From Apostichopus japonicus (Eukaryota; Echinodermata; Holothuroidea; Aspidochirotida; Stichopodidae): a stretch of DNA of 64,000 nucleotides. The position numbers and the translations under genes are program-made. Below the pieces are notes generated by a model that saw only the letters and a list, made by a program, of their open reading frames with translations, did not search any database and was not told the DNA's origin. Where the stretch lies: contig NC_092576.1 of assembly GCF_037975245.1 (NCBI RefSeq), forward strand, positions 39,987,111 through 40,051,110, in the 5' to 3' direction. This document shows, one piece after another, positions 46,541-60,842 of this stretch (position 1 is its first letter; each line of letters opens with the position of its first letter).

Positions 46541-49500
46541 AGAACACTAGTCTGTTAGTGGAAAGGCATGCCTAGAGAATAGACTGCCGGGAGGAATTCA
46601 TGCTTAAATGGAGTCATATATCCACCTTAGACAAATGCTCAATGAATGATGAAGACTCATATACACTGTATGTTGACTTGATCATGTAAAGGTAAAACAT
46701 TTTCCTGAATATTTTGGGGAAAATTTTGGGAAGTCTACAAAAGCTAAAGCTCGGTAAGAGATTTCGAAAAATCACTGCATTATTTAATTTGAAAGGTACC
46801 TCGTAGTACGGAAGTAACAAAGATCCCATTATTGATATGTATAACCTGTTGAAGCAGATGCTTAGAAAACAGGTCAACAAGCAAAACATTTTGGATAGAA
46901 CTTCCCAAATGTATTTCTCTCTACATTTTGTGACTATTTTCGAGCTGTATATTTTTCAGTTAAAGCCGCATTTTAATTTATCGGAACCTTGGAAACGTCG
47001 TTAAACGTGCAGAATTCATCCATAGATAGGCACGGTACATCTCAGCAGTAGAGATTGAGCAGTAAGAAACTGTTTTGCTGAACCAATTTATGTTAATAGA
47101 AACATGATCAGGTTTCGTTTTGGTACAAGGTACAAGCCAGAAGTGGCTTTTACGTACAAATGTGTGGTTGTGGTGTGGTTGCTTGTCCCCATGTATAATT
47201 ATGCAGCAATGTGTGATGAACTGAGTTACATCGGTTACTCCAACTGCTGTAGTAGCTCTATTCAAGATGATTCATTACATTAGCATGTATGTAACTTGTC
47301 TGTATATATTAGCTGCGATTGTATTATGGTCTTACCATGGGGGGGGGGGGGGCTAGCGTTTTAAAGCTGAAGGCCTCACCGTCCCCTCACCACATATATC
47401 TTTACCACAGTATTAAATATAACTATCTGCTGTCGGCTTGCAGCTGGAGTGTGTCAATTATTATAGGAAGACAAGTATTCTAATAGGCTGGGCAAATCAT
47501 TAATCTATTCCAAGTGTCAAACTGTCACGATTTCAATGTAGTTGCTAGTCATTTAAAAGCCCTTTTTCCTATTTGATTTGTCAAATTTGGGGCACACTAT
47601 GGCCCGGGAACCCCCCCCCCCCCCCATACTTGACACCTTACACACGATTAATATACATGATCCACTATTCATAACCCGCTATACACGAACTTACAAGATC
47701 CACTATACACGATCAACTCTGTAGGATCGATATGTACACGTTCTTGATGTTTGCAATGGGAATTAAAATTGTGCTTTGGTTCAAATAATAACTACTCGGT
47801 TATCTGGTAATATAGTTCATGACCATTAACTCATACTTTGATATACTGATTTGGTTTGGGTGGAATATGAATTCATAAACATGTTTCAATCCGTGACTAC
47901 ATGTAACCGAAATATGTTATAGATACATCTGAAAACATCAACGATAGTGGCATTAGCTATGTTAGTATTCGGTTATATAATATTTCAATGAACAGTAAAA
48001 GGCATGATTGTAAAGGAACACACTTTGAACGATCACAAACGATTACTTCATGGGATAATGAATTATTTATCTGTCAAAAATAATTGAATTTCAACTAGCG
48101 CAAGGTATTGAGATGTAACTTAACAATGCAAATATTTATCTGTTAGTCTTTATGTGTGCCATCATCTGCAAATAGATTAGTTATTTTAATAAAAATAATT
48201 TAAAACACTTAGCGTGACATTGAGTAAATTCAAAATTGTCATATTTTGATTTCTAATTATCATAAAATGTGAGTTCACAGACATTTCCGATATCTTCGCG
48301 ATGCAAAAATGATTCCACGTCAACCAATATTGAGTCGATTTCAAGTCGACAAATCTAAAAACCATGTTTTAGCTTCAGACATGTGTTTACTTTAAAATAT
48401 ATTATCAGGGACGTTTGGACTGATATTGTTCTTCCTTCCACAACTCAAGACGTCTGAAGTGTGGGAATAAACCTTAAATCCATGATGGAGGTTTACACTT
48501 TGAGTGATTTGTTTAACCACAACAAACTATCCCAACATAAACAACTTATTTACCACATTTGTACACTGCGGTTTATCACCAAACGCACTCTGTATTTCAT
48601 ATTGTGCAAATATATGTTGTTTAACATAAATGTTATTGTTTATGATATGTCCATTTGTATTAAAAGGAACTTCTCTTTGATTTCAATGTGCAATGTTTCG
48701 AGGGAACACTATGATGAATTGATAGTAGTCTTGTCAGAGGTGACAAGTTTTTCTTCTTTGAATGTAATTGTATCTTACGTGAAGACTTTTAGGATAATCT
48801 TTATTTGTCCAGTCCTATGCAAGTTGAGATAAATGAAAATACAGAAACTTACCTTTACTTTTGTAAGTTTTGTCAGACTATCCTTTGATAACAGTATAGA
48901 CACTGAATAAATGCGATTTTTCTTGTCAGTGTAGTTGATCCACGGACGCAAGAAGATCCATGTATTGTAACATATAACGAATAAGCGTTTGTGAAATATC
49001 GAAGTTTGTAACAATTCAACTGTCGTTGAAGATTTTCAGTCGGAACAAAATTCATATACTTCGTGTACATTAATGTCTGTATTATTCGATATACACTACC
49101 ACAATATCTTTACTAGTCGCATCGGCTCATAAAGACATTCTGCTGAATTTCCGTAGTCAGTTTTTAATTACATCTAACAGTGTATCAAATACCGTTATAC
49201 TTACATATTCCGAAGAAGAAAAACCCAAACGTGTACACAATTAGGTATTTAGGCAAAGCAAAGCGAAAGCGATCACAAATGATTGTTTAAAAGTAGGCTC
49301 ACAAAGCGTAAAAAACTTCTAGTGACTTACTTCACCCTTACTGCTTTCCCGACAATTAGTTACGTTATATTCCTTTGGCCATGTAGGGTTATGATTCGCT
49401 ACTGGTAATATGCAAGTTATTATTGCTATACAGTAGTGCGTGATAATGTCTATCGAAACAAAGGTGACGACTCGCTTGCTCAGTTTGATGACGCATATGG

Positions 49501-50545
49501 AATCTTCCATTTTTTGGTGGACATGTTAAAATTCTCTTCGAATATTCCTAAGAATTACGATTACGGGACCAATTCCTGTGATTAGATATAAATATCATGA
49601 TATGCAGCACGTGCGACCGCCAACACTGGTGCAATTATTTCTCTGACAACACACAAACAGTTTAAGACTTAAATTAAAAATCCACATTCACTCGATCATA
49701 TGCAAATGGTGAGAACTGATTGAAACTATACAAGAACTAGTCAATCGTGACGTTTGGTTTTTGTTCAGCCTCGCAAGCCTTAGTAGAACGAATTACAAAA
49801 GACAGTTGAATGTTCACCTGTGATCATGAACTTTTCACACGTATTACAAAAACTAACTTATTTGAACTTCACAGCTAGAATTCCATAACACACGAATAAG
49901 TTACTCCATTTCGCTGTGGTTCTATGGGTATCGTACCACAATTAATTGCTCCCATATACTTACACACTAAACTCGTCACTTTCCAAGGCCGAAAGAACAT
50001 AGAAACATTTTTCAACCCACAAGTCCTACCCACCATTTGTAAGCTTATGGCTTGGGTTATCATCAAACATTCAACTTTTGCCACAATAACCATTCAGATT
50101 TTGAGCTAGAACAGCTAACGCTTACCGTAGTGCTCCTCTCTCTATCTGTGGCTGCGGAATCCTCTTGTTTCACCAAAGATTTTCTAAAATACCTTCAATC
50201 CTAAAGCTATTTAGACCATCAGTAGTTTATTACATCCTCTTCAACATCCAATTATCAAAAAGAATGGTGATGACCCAGAAAATGCTCGAAAAATCAATAC
50301 ATTAGGGCAACGTAGGGCTATTTACCGACTGTTAACTTCTCATATTTGCATACGGGGATTTTTCGTTGATATCTAACGTAATCGATGAGTAGAACCTTCC
50401 AACAAGGAGGCACTTCGGCGAGAAACATATTTGTGAGAAGTAAAACCAGCAAACCGAAGCAACAGCTAAAATAATGTTTTAAGACATCCATTAAACGCCC
50501 ATTGTGGCTTATTTCTACGAGGTGTTTAATTCAATGTATCTCATG

Positions 50546-50665
<120 letters not shown>

Positions 50666-52869
50666 CTCAGGTTTTTACCAATACATACAGAGAATAAGTT
50701 CTACTTCGAGACAATAGTGCAACACGTTGCCTATTAGATATATCGCACATACAGCACGAAAATGAACATTGCAAGAATCACAGACTTCGCTATCACCCCT
50801 GCCTACTCCCACCTGCAATTTTAATTATAAACCAGTGTGTCGATGTCGATCTTAAGTTGCAATTTTACCCAATAGTTTATGTTTAATCTGAGAAGACAAG
50901 GCAAGATGAAAAAGAAAACAAAGTTTCAAAGAGGCTGGAAATATCTCATCAAACCAGGGTAAGATTTAAATACATATGACACGTGTCCTTGCAAGCACGG
51001 AATTTCGATGCTGTACATCATGTAAACAAATTTCACGTGAGCAAATTGAATTGTTTTATCTACAATGTACAATTACGACGCACATGTTCATTGTTCTCAC
51101 TATTTGCACGATCCGATAAAGTTGTACCATAGCGGAGAGAGAACTGAATTTAAAACATTTTAGAATACATTTTGGACTGAACTAGAGAACAGATTAAGAA
51201 AGTCAAGACAACAGATAAAATAATAAAAAAATAAAAAAAAATCAAATTTATACTATTTATTAAACATGTTTAATTAGGAATTTTCCAATTTAAGCAGGGT
51301 TACAATATTATTTTTGTTTGAATGATTCATAAGTTATAATTACTGCCTCGCAATTACTGACATCGCCCAAATCTTTAGTCAAACGTTAGGTATAACACAA
51401 CGTGTTGGGGTAGTAAGACTGGTAGAATGTAGGGAACTTGCAACCAAACACAACATATATCATCGAATGACTACTGTTTGTAGCTTAATGGGTACGTGCG
51501 TTAGTTGCTTTGTTCAGCAAAGGCAATACCAACATATCATGGCAGCAATACGTCACCATAGTTGATGTTTAAACTGCTTCTTACACAGCACATATATATT
51601 CTACCATGATTTTGAATTCATTTTAATTGGTAGGTCGATGATCACAGTAAACTCATGACTCACACGAATCAAACATACGTTTATAGAACCACGAATAACG
51701 GCTTAAGTGCTCTTCAGGGCTCCTAGAGTAAGCAAAATTCTGAAATCTACATTGATGTTGATCCCAAGATTAAGCATTACTGTTGTACAGTAAAGTATAG
51801 GAATATGTTCGGATGACATGTAATACTTGAAGAACTGTACAACTCAAGTTTTCAGAAATTTGAACATTAAAGTTATCCTTATAGATTAACACTGATTAAA
51901 TCGAACCGTTACCTCTACTCGTCATAGTCATTTGAACTTCCTCTTTTAGTCCATATTGTTTGTTTGTACTTTTGTGAACCGCAAATGTTAATACAATTTT
52001 GCTAAACACGACTGATTCTTTCATAGTGCGTGAAGTATGTCTTATGCAATGGTGTGTGACGGTAGCGTGCAACAATTCTATTTAGGTGTTATAACAAAAC
52101 CCGCAGTGGTATTCATCGCCCAGAGTAACTGAGACAATAGTATAGAAGTTCTGTTATAATTATTCATTCACTCGTGGCGTTTGGTTAATTGAGAGTTGGC
52201 TGAACTGGTTCCAAACTTGTGTGTTATAAGCAGCAAACTATTACACGTGTATATTGCAAATCGAAAGTCACCATATAGTACACACATCACACTTTATGTG
52301 CTTCCTTTACATATGTACAGAGAAACGATTACATCAAATAAAACCATATGTTCTATTACGGGTAATGATATATCACATTTTAATCTAGGGAACGATAATC
52401 AAAGGCAAAGTTAGTTCTTTATTTCTTCTTCAATAGAGATACGTGTTGATGTTTGGTGATAAATGCTTTTAGGAAAAACAAAACCTTACTTTTAAACAAA
52501 TAATAATAATAGTAATTGATTATGTCCAACATTTAGATATATTGTAATGTAGCATGAAGTTATATGCCCATTTTAATACCCTTTGTATTAAGGGTGATTA
52601 CTGAATTGCTGTTCCCAAGTTTATGCACTCCTCACCCACATCATAGTCGTACAACCCCCATTGTCTTAATTTCATGAAATCATCGTGCTTGATAACCTGT
52701 TGCATATCATGTGTATAGACATTGTGATTAGTCATAATCCTCTTAATTAGTAATTACAAGTAAATACTCCAGACAAAGAGTCTTTGTCACAGAGTGTTTT
52801 TCGCCACTCTCAGAAAGTTTCAATGACTTAAATAATGTAGTTTTGTTGAATAAACAAAGGACTAGCATT

Positions 52870-53256
52870 CCAGACTTAAAGGGTTTGAAGACTTGCGCAA
52901 AAAGAAACGTCCAATGCCCGTAATTTGACCTAGTTTCGAATGAGGTGTAACAGAAGTGTTAAACACCACCATCGATCCGAGAAAATACACACACAGCTTG
53001 CTACTGTCGGTAATTCGACACTAATGTACAGTTGGTACATACAGCTGCAGTCAATACTCACAGCACAGTATACAAACGATACAGCGATGGACATCTCAGG
53101 TCCAGATAAAGATAACAATTAAGGTTTAACGTTTCATTACTGTCTGTATTTTGTAACGACACAAACAAAACGGCAACAAAAAAAATGGCAACATAAAGTT
53201 ACCATTTTTTTTTTATCAGTTGGCCACACGAAGTTTAGGCAAGTCTTCAATGCCTT
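52870..53256 (-). repeat. Dispersed repeat, copy 2
   Basis: Inverted relative of 43400-43712: reading the minus strand gives TTACCGACAGTAGCAAGCTG, GGATCGATGGTGGTGTTTAA and GAAACTAGGTCAAATTACGG, close to copy 1. The spacing to the GCATTGAAGACTTGC piece is longer here, so an indel separates the copies. Confidence 0.8.
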
Positions 53257-53781
53257 TAAGAGAGCAGTTCAGATACACTTCCCTGGATCTACACTGCAGC
53301 AACAATATTATCTCAGAATAAATAAAGTTGTTATTCCACAATTATATATATGTCTGGAGATTCTGTTTATCTGCTGTTCTGTTTATTTCATACATTGAGC
53401 CATGAACTAATTCAGTGGGGGCACATCAACTTAACACTATCATGTATTTTGTATTAAATGAAGACTGAAATCACAACACCCCCCCCCCCTTCAAAAGTTG
53501 CATAGTGAAGCCCTAGTCCTAGCTGGAACCTACGTAAAATTCAGTGACGCGGTAAGCCACACAATGTCATTAATCGGCATGCACTTGATTTATGCAGGAA
53601 GTGTGAAACGACTTCTTATACATTGTAACATTGTGTAAGCGTCACGTGAACTACGAAGACAGTTGTAGAGAGAGCGAGACTGATATTGAAAGTATACAGT
53701 CTCGAGAAAACCAGAGAAATTGTATATGCATAAAGGGTGACGATTCAAGGACTAATAAGGATACATTTTTAGTCAAATATG

Positions 53782-53864
<83 letters not shown>

Positions 53865-56800
53865 CTCAGAGAAACGTGGAAGACCGAGACAAGAACATCT
53901 ACAACGTCTTGAACATATTTCTGCAACTAGTTAATTTAAAGTTTCTTCCCTGGTCAGTTCAATGATATACGGGTAATTTGCAATTAACTCTACTAGAGAT
54001 ACTCCTTCACGGTGCATTATATAATCCATTGTTTCTCTATTCTTAAGGTGGTTAATATCATCGTGTCTGGGGTCAAATACCATTCCAATTGTTAATGGAA
54101 GGTTTTGCTAACAAATAATCTCATTTGTGTTTTTGACAGTAGCATAATGTCACATTTCATCCAGAATTATTGTAGTAGTAGTATGAACTAATTGCGTTCA
54201 GTATATGCATATATAGTGCCAGTTCTATAGTAACTGTGACTTGTATTTTTAAATAAGGGTTGTGTACCCATGTGATGTCTCTAAGTTCGTAATGACTTTA
54301 CGACGTAATACAAACGTTTTATGTGATCGGCTCAATACTACCACTATGTTCGAAATGCATGAAATGTGTTTAGTTAGTCATATGTCTTCTGATGTAATAT
54401 TTCTACAGGATACTGTAGATAACGGTTGACACTTAGAGACTAATAATTTGTCTGTATTAATCAGTGATTAATCAGTTCCATGTGTTTAGTTTTCTGTATT
54501 TTAGATTACTTTGTCGTCTGACCTGAAATTTCATTGTAGGCATCTACAGGTTAGTATAGCTGTAGAGGGTGATTATTCATTTAGTCCATCAATAATGATT
54601 TATCCAAATGTCTTTTCTCATGCCTTCTCTGATAATACACGAGTTGCAAGCGGGCTAAGAGTGGAGGGCGAAGGGGCTTGGGATTAGTCATTAAGAAAAG
54701 GTGAAGGTATATTTTGAGTCAAAGTATGAAATTCATACATTGTGTTGTAATAAATCCGAATTGTTCATTTAGGGTATTAGTCAGGACAAAAAAATGTTGG
54801 ACACAGAAAACAAGTGAATACATGGTTCACAACATGCAGTGTTGGCAACACAATCGTGTGTATGTCATTTCCATAACTGTAAACTATACTGCAATCTCAA
54901 GCAATCTTTACAATATCTGTGTACCAGAGCGTGTAGCGACAGTTCAGTGCAAAAAGAAGCAATATAAGTATAAAGACACTTTCTTTAGCAGAACGATTTC
55001 GAGAGAACCCTTCTCCTTTGTCTTGGTTTCTTTCATTAGCTCAGTACTACGTCTGTTTATGAATTCCTGTTATGTTTCAAGCATGATACGGTTCAGTAGC
55101 CAATCATAGTAAAATATTAACGGTTTTGTCTACGGCTTTCTTGTTACTGATAGAATATATGTACAGTCTGCTGTTTTCAGAGGTTTAACGGAAAGTGTTA
55201 CACATTACCGTTTCCATACGTATTATGTTTGCTAACATTTAAATACCAAATCACACACACATACACACACACAAAATCAAAGTAAAGAGTTCAAGTTCAT
55301 ATACTTCGATGTACTACGAGAAAGTAAGTTCGATGCAAGTAATACGTGACTGGGAATTTAGTCAACTTTACCACATTGCATTCATTTTCATAGTTCATGA
55401 AATACATTGCAAAAATAGTAATGTTATTTGACAACACTAGTGCGCTTCTATAGCAGTATGGCATCATTGTTGCAGTGTATATTTAACACACATATTTAGC
55501 TCTACAACCTCTAAACCAATTACAATCCCGTCTTTAAAATGTTTCTCCAACTAACTGGCAAGTATCAATTTGTAAAAGTAAGTGGGCAGGACGTTTTGAT
55601 CCTTGCAGGATCTTTTTCAGGGGCTAAATCAAAAGTAACAGAATCTACGAGGGATAATCGTTATTTATCACATCAAATATGAAATACTGCGAGGGGGTAT
55701 ACGATGTATGACAAGGTTTGTCTTACTAACATAAGTTAAATATATCACAAATTGATTATGTTGAACATCATTGGTTCCCTCGCGCACTATATATGTGTTT
55801 ACACAACGAATGAATAATGTACAACCGTTTAATAAACATTACACTCTCAAGCGTTCACCTATACAGTAACCTTACAGCATGTCTCTTACTTTTCTTGACG
55901 TTCTTTACAAGCCACTACCAACGAAATATCAGTTGTTATAGTTTCAACGACTTTGAATTTGAACGATTATGTCTTTGAATGAAAACGCTAATGATGGTAA
56001 TTAATAATGAACTAATTTACCACTTGCACTAATGAGAATTCTCATTCCACCTCGAAAATATATTCGTAAAAATATGTGTTGTGAACTGCAACAATCATAT
56101 TCAACTCTGCCATGATATAATCCAAAGAATCAGTGGTGTATCCTAGCCCCCTCACTCCACCCCTCTTTTTCAAGTTCACACAAATATTTATTCCAGATTT
56201 GCCTCAAAATGCAACATTTGACTTTTAAATTGTTAAATGATTTCTCAGGTAGGACCCCAAATCGTCTCTGCTAACCCCATAGAGATTTACCCCCTGACTT
56301 AATCAGTCGGCAGGAATTTTGACTTAACTTTTATTTATTAGTCCAACCTTCTGGTTGCAGCTTCTTCATAAAGATCTAAATAATAGTATATAAGTGCGTA
56401 AGGAGTAGACAATTTAACTTCTAAGTTTACCTTTATTCTCTGTCGGATGACCCCCATATTGGGCCGGTCTCAATGACGCCACGGCAGCACCCCTACTCTA
56501 TAAAATAATTCATTTGCATCAAGCCCTCTTATTTTGATTCAGGTCATTTATAAATCAATCAGGGGACTTTTTGAGTTTATAGTTGTTTATTAGCACAATG
56601 TTGCCTTAAGATCTACTCAAATAATCCTAAATTATAAACTAACTAAATATCACCAAACACTAAACTTGTATTCTTTATTTTGATGGAAGGGGAGGGGCTG
56701 CTACATAAGCGATATCTCCAATGTTCCCACGGCAAGCCCCCTCCTAAGTTTATAACATCCGTCATTCGCCTCTGGCCCTTTTTCAGATGTTCAGCCCCTA

Positions 56801-58135
56801 ACTTAAAGTAGAACGATAGTGACAGAAAAAAATCTCTCATTTTCATATATAATGTAGTTTATATGTTACCAAGCAACACATTTTTTTAATTTTCCAAATA
56901 GCACACCGGAAAGTTATAAAAAAGGGAATTAAAACATCGTTTTTCGTCTCCGTAATTTAGGAATTTGCAAACACTGCAACGACCTTGAACAGCCCTCAGG
57001 TCAGTGAATGACGTCACTGTGATAATTTTTTCTGTTGTGAACTGTTCAGTACGGAGCTGTGCGTGCATTTCGTGTCAGCTTAACTGTTATTTTCCGGCGT
57101 AATGTTCAAGACATAAATAGATAATGAATATCATGGTGTTTCTTGATTTCTTCACCACGTGTTTACAAGTTTTTTTTAAACGAAATTTGCGGCGAGTTCC
57201 CAATATCTGAAGAGGTAACTCGCAAGCTGACCCAACTTGGTAACGTAAATCTCAAGATCACGTTTTTGGCGGGTTTTATACAAAGTGATGTATGAATGTG
57301 CTCACTTACCAGTCAAACTGGCACAATAACAATAGTGATGATAGTCTCAAACGTAGTTTAGTATAACATCCGAAAGAAAATCCAAAGTTCTAAACAAAGT
57401 AGATTCGCTTGTATGCACTAGGCCTACTGTAAAACATATACGTTCCTTGTTCCGTGCGTCATTAAATCCAACAGAAAGGTTTCATTGAGCTTGAAATACA
57501 ACCGCATTTGAACTCAATCGAGTAGTTAGTCTAGCTCGAACAATTTTCTCACTACATGCAATGCCTATTGCGTTTATTCACATGCATGCCTCGTGGTTTG
57601 GGCTTCAGGAGGAATCGTATTCTAGCCCAACTTCACGTAGGTCCGCAAACGGTACTTTCACACTGTGCAAACATAAGTGACAGTGTGCGCTACCGTAAGT
57701 AATACTTACACGATGTTTTGTTTCGCTCGAGCATACACACATTTCCTATTCGTATTACATTTAAAGTGGTTTGGAGGGTATCAACACATCTCTGCCCCAA
57801 AAAACTCTGCCTAAGCGACGTCCATGCCCCAATTGAAATTTGCACGTGGATTCTCTCCTCACATAGTCGTTAGGTTGTTCACGTCTGACATGTCTTCCAG
57901 TTCCAACACTTACTGTTGCATTTATCGGGATATATATAAATAATGCGGCATAAAAGCATCAATCTTTCAAACTTTTTTTACTTCAGTGACCTTGCCACAC
58001 GCAATTTCAATTGGGCCCGAAACGGCTCTATGACCGATTATTCCGTAATTTACATTGGGACAGTCGGCTTCACTAAAACGACAAGAAAAAGCAGGAACAA
58101 TAACACCTTATCAAAATTAGACTGTTAAATGTCTC
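53257..58135. other. Stretch without recognisable gene
   Basis: Includes a (TA)n tract (53784-53862), a (CA)n run near 55253-55272 and a degenerate relative of the 18990 repeat near 55545-55640. No domains were recognised in short frames. Confidence 0.5.
53784..53862 (+). repeat. (TA)n microsatellite
   Basis: TA run with one phase change near 53826. Confidence 0.97.
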
Positions 58136-58176
58136 ACCATGGAAGTAAAAACAGAAACTGTTTTTACCTCCATGGT
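58136..58176. repeat. 19-bp hairpin with 3-base loop
   Basis: ACCATGGAAGTAAAAACAG, then AAA, then CTGTTTTTACCTCCATGGT: arms pair at 18 of 19 positions. Not followed by a T-run, and no gene was recognised next to it. Confidence 0.9.
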
Positions 58177-58319
58177 CTCACGCAGTGTATCAAATCTCCT
58201 CTCTGGTTTAGGTTGTTTGTCGAGTCCAATATAGAGTAGGTTGCAACTAAACTTACACACTAAGTGCACACTGCTGAAGTACACTACGCCGAGCTTACTT
58301 TGTTATCATCATAATGACG

Positions 58320-58589
58320 TCACATGTCACTGTAGATCATGTGATCATCATATCGCTGTTCGCGAAAAGCCCAATTTTTGTTTAAAAAATCAACGAGTTT
58401 AGGATTTTTTTTTAAGCCTTTCCCAACATCGGATTGACTTGAATTTTCACATGTGTAATATGGAAACCAACTAGAATACTCTTGAATAAAATCGTATTTT
58501 TTCGTTGATGCTGAAAAATCACTATCGTTCATCTTTAAATCAGTAAGGGGAAACTTGAATTCCACCCACTTGTTATCATATGTAAGACA
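58320..58589 (-). CDS. Orphan coding-like frame, possible exon or relic
   Basis: A frame of about 90 codons, open from near NKWVEFKFPLTDLKMND to a TGA at 58320. Composition is protein-like: mixed charged residues, several Trp and Tyr, few low-complexity runs, for example FIQEYSSWFPYYTCENS and LVDFLNKNWAFREQRYDD. A possible acceptor (GATAACAAG) lies at its start. I do not recognise a family. It could be a terminal exon, a transposon relic or chance. Confidence 0.3.
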   Translation of the reverse strand, partial: CLTYDNKWVEFKFPLTDLKMNDSDFSASTKKYDFIQEYSSWFPYYTCENSSQSDVGKGLKKNPKLVDFLNKNWAFREQRYDDHMIYSDM

Positions 58590-59825
58590 CGGTTGTGAAT
58601 GTTATTTTAATTTGTTTCTACAAACGAGACGTTCGCTAAAACTAGTAACAGTCGTTACCTCGGAGGCTCTACAATGCACTCTCATATTATTACACTCACT
58701 GATGTTTCATAAATTAACTCTTCTGTCATTTTAGAAGGGGCAGAGCGGTCGCTAGACTTGCATGAGCATAGGCCTCGTATGTACAGTATGCGTTCGTACT
58801 TCGAGCTTGTAGCTGATAGCGTACTGTGTATCTAAGTATATACGTGACGTAAAACACACGCTCCGCCTACTATGCTAAATTAAACTGAAGTTATCTGGGA
58901 ATCTTTTAGGCATTTATATCTTTATCAGCCGTAAATGCACATTTGAGTACGAAGTTTGCATGTGATTGATCAGTGATGCCCTATTACATGTCACATGTAA
59001 TAACATGGGATTATAAAAGGATAACAAACATCCGTCCCATCATCTTAGATTAAATGATAGAATGAACTACATAATAGAGCAAATTCCAACATCATTTCTG
59101 AGTTTGCTTGAAATTTGATAAATCACACAGTGTATGGATGCACGTGATTATCTTGTTTTGATAACTTTAACCGGCTTTCAGGACTAACATTTCGCTGTAA
59201 TTCTTCACAAAGATGATGTGATTCCACATTAAACTAGGCAAACAAATAAATAAAAGTGGTTCTGCTTCATACTTAGCCTTGTTATCTATTTTGTATAAAG
59301 TAATTGCATGACTTGAATGTACCTCTCTACACCATATACTAGTTTAAGGCTCTCAGCATGTATCATCAAAGTAATTCAATCAGCCACCTACGAACTTCTT
59401 AAGTATCGTTCGGAACCTTGCGACGATTCCTATTTCCTAATAACAACAATATATGCATATGTATTGCAATGTTCTACATACCAAGTAACGCCCAGTGACT
59501 TGACCTTTAAAGTTTTACCTCTATCAAACAAAGTCTAGTGTTTCTACTTCAAAAATATTTTTTTTCCAGACGGAACCGAATCAGCAGCATCTTTGAAATG
59601 AGGCTAGGAATAGCGAAGAATTCTAAAGGGACGTCACAAAGAAGTATCCGTACAACTTTAAGCTTGTTTCAGAGCATTTCTATGGGGAAATTAATCGGCA
59701 TCCGTAGCTTAGTGGGTACACGTGAATGTTCACGTTAATAGAGTATCGCTTAGACTAATAATGATTGTTACAGTCTATGCTTAGACAATGATATTTGGCT
59801 CAGGCAAATACATCAGGAAAGTAAC

Positions 59826-60842
59826 ATGGAAGCAACTCTCTACGTATCTTTTCAACTTTTTCTTATCCTTAACATGGCCTTTGCTGTAATTCCAGCTGCT
59901 GTATTCAATTATCGAAAAGCGATTAATGGATCTGTTTTGCTTAATGTTAGTGGCACTGAGGAAGGCAACACAAATTATTGGGTATTTCAAGGAAAATTCC
60001 TCTTCTTTGAAGGTGTATTAGCGCGTTGGGAATTGAGCGACAGTTTGCACTTGCTTCAAAATAAGTCATTACACATCCAGCCGATCTCGTTGCTGAATAT
60101 TGGAAAATACGAATGCATCAAGAACAACGAGACTTTGGTAACGTATTTCTTAGACGTAGAAGGTTTGTAATAGTTTGTGTTTTCACGTATATCACTAAGG
60201 GCACCGCAGATTGATCATTCCAAGTTCATTTTTCAGGGCACTTTCTATTTTTGTCTTATTGAAAATAAGAGGATGGAGCGGTTGGGGTTGTTGGTTTAAG
60301 AGACGATTTGTCCTTGTTAAATATTGTGCACTAACATAATACATCGTTCTCCGAACAACCAAATATAATATATCGCCAAACAAATACAATCTTATTTCTT
60401 AATATTCAATCATTCCTTTGTTTTACGTATTCACTGAACAACACGTCTATTGTTTACTTCTAAGTCCTCAAAACATTGTATTTCCTTTAAAATCGTTTCT
60501 TGTCACCATCAGTTCCACCGACTTTATCTGTAAATGTGGACGGGCATTCATACCATGATAATGGAGAAACGGTTTACATACCTTACAATACAACCATACC
60601 TGTTTCATGTTACGCTACTGGTGGGAGACCTGCGGTGAATCTATCTATTGCGGTGGATAATGAAGAAATATCACCATCAGATAGCAACACTACAACCAAT
60701 GCAATTCTGTACGGCACCAGATTTGACACAAGGATAACGGTTTCACTGCTAACAGCCGAAGAAACAGGTAATCTTTCGTGTCTTAGTAGCGGCTTAGACT
60801 ACTACCCAGAACAACGGTTGGATGTCACCTTATCAACTTATG
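59826..60842 (+). CDS. Secreted or membrane Ig-like receptor, first two exons
   Basis: Exon 59826-60162 (ATG after AAGTAAC, donor AAG^GTTTGT, phase 1) encodes a signal peptide (FQLFLILNMAFAVIPA). A V-like Ig unit follows, with YWVFQGKF and SLLNIGKYECIKNN; the usual first cysteine is replaced (SVLLNVSG). Exon 60513-60842 (acceptor CACCATCAG, donor GTAAGA, phase 1-1) encodes a C2-like unit: VSCYATGGRPAVNLSIAVDN and EETGNLSCLSSG. Both cysteines are present but the core Trp is replaced by Ile. Nine or so N-glycosylation sequons are present. The RPAV motif is shared with exon 3 of the Ig-TM-NACHT gene, on the other strand. Later exons (TM, cytoplasmic part) were not identified; the gene may continue beyond the window or be truncated. 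Confidence 0.75.

Noticed and set aside
48461-48832. 123-codon plus-strand frame
   Set aside because: Hydrophobic, AT-driven composition without a domain or splice context; likely chance.
59698-59735. tRNA-like sequence GTAGCTTAGTGGGTA
   Set aside because: It resembles a tRNA A-box, as does 51480-51500, but no B-box or cloverleaf follows; at best a SINE head.
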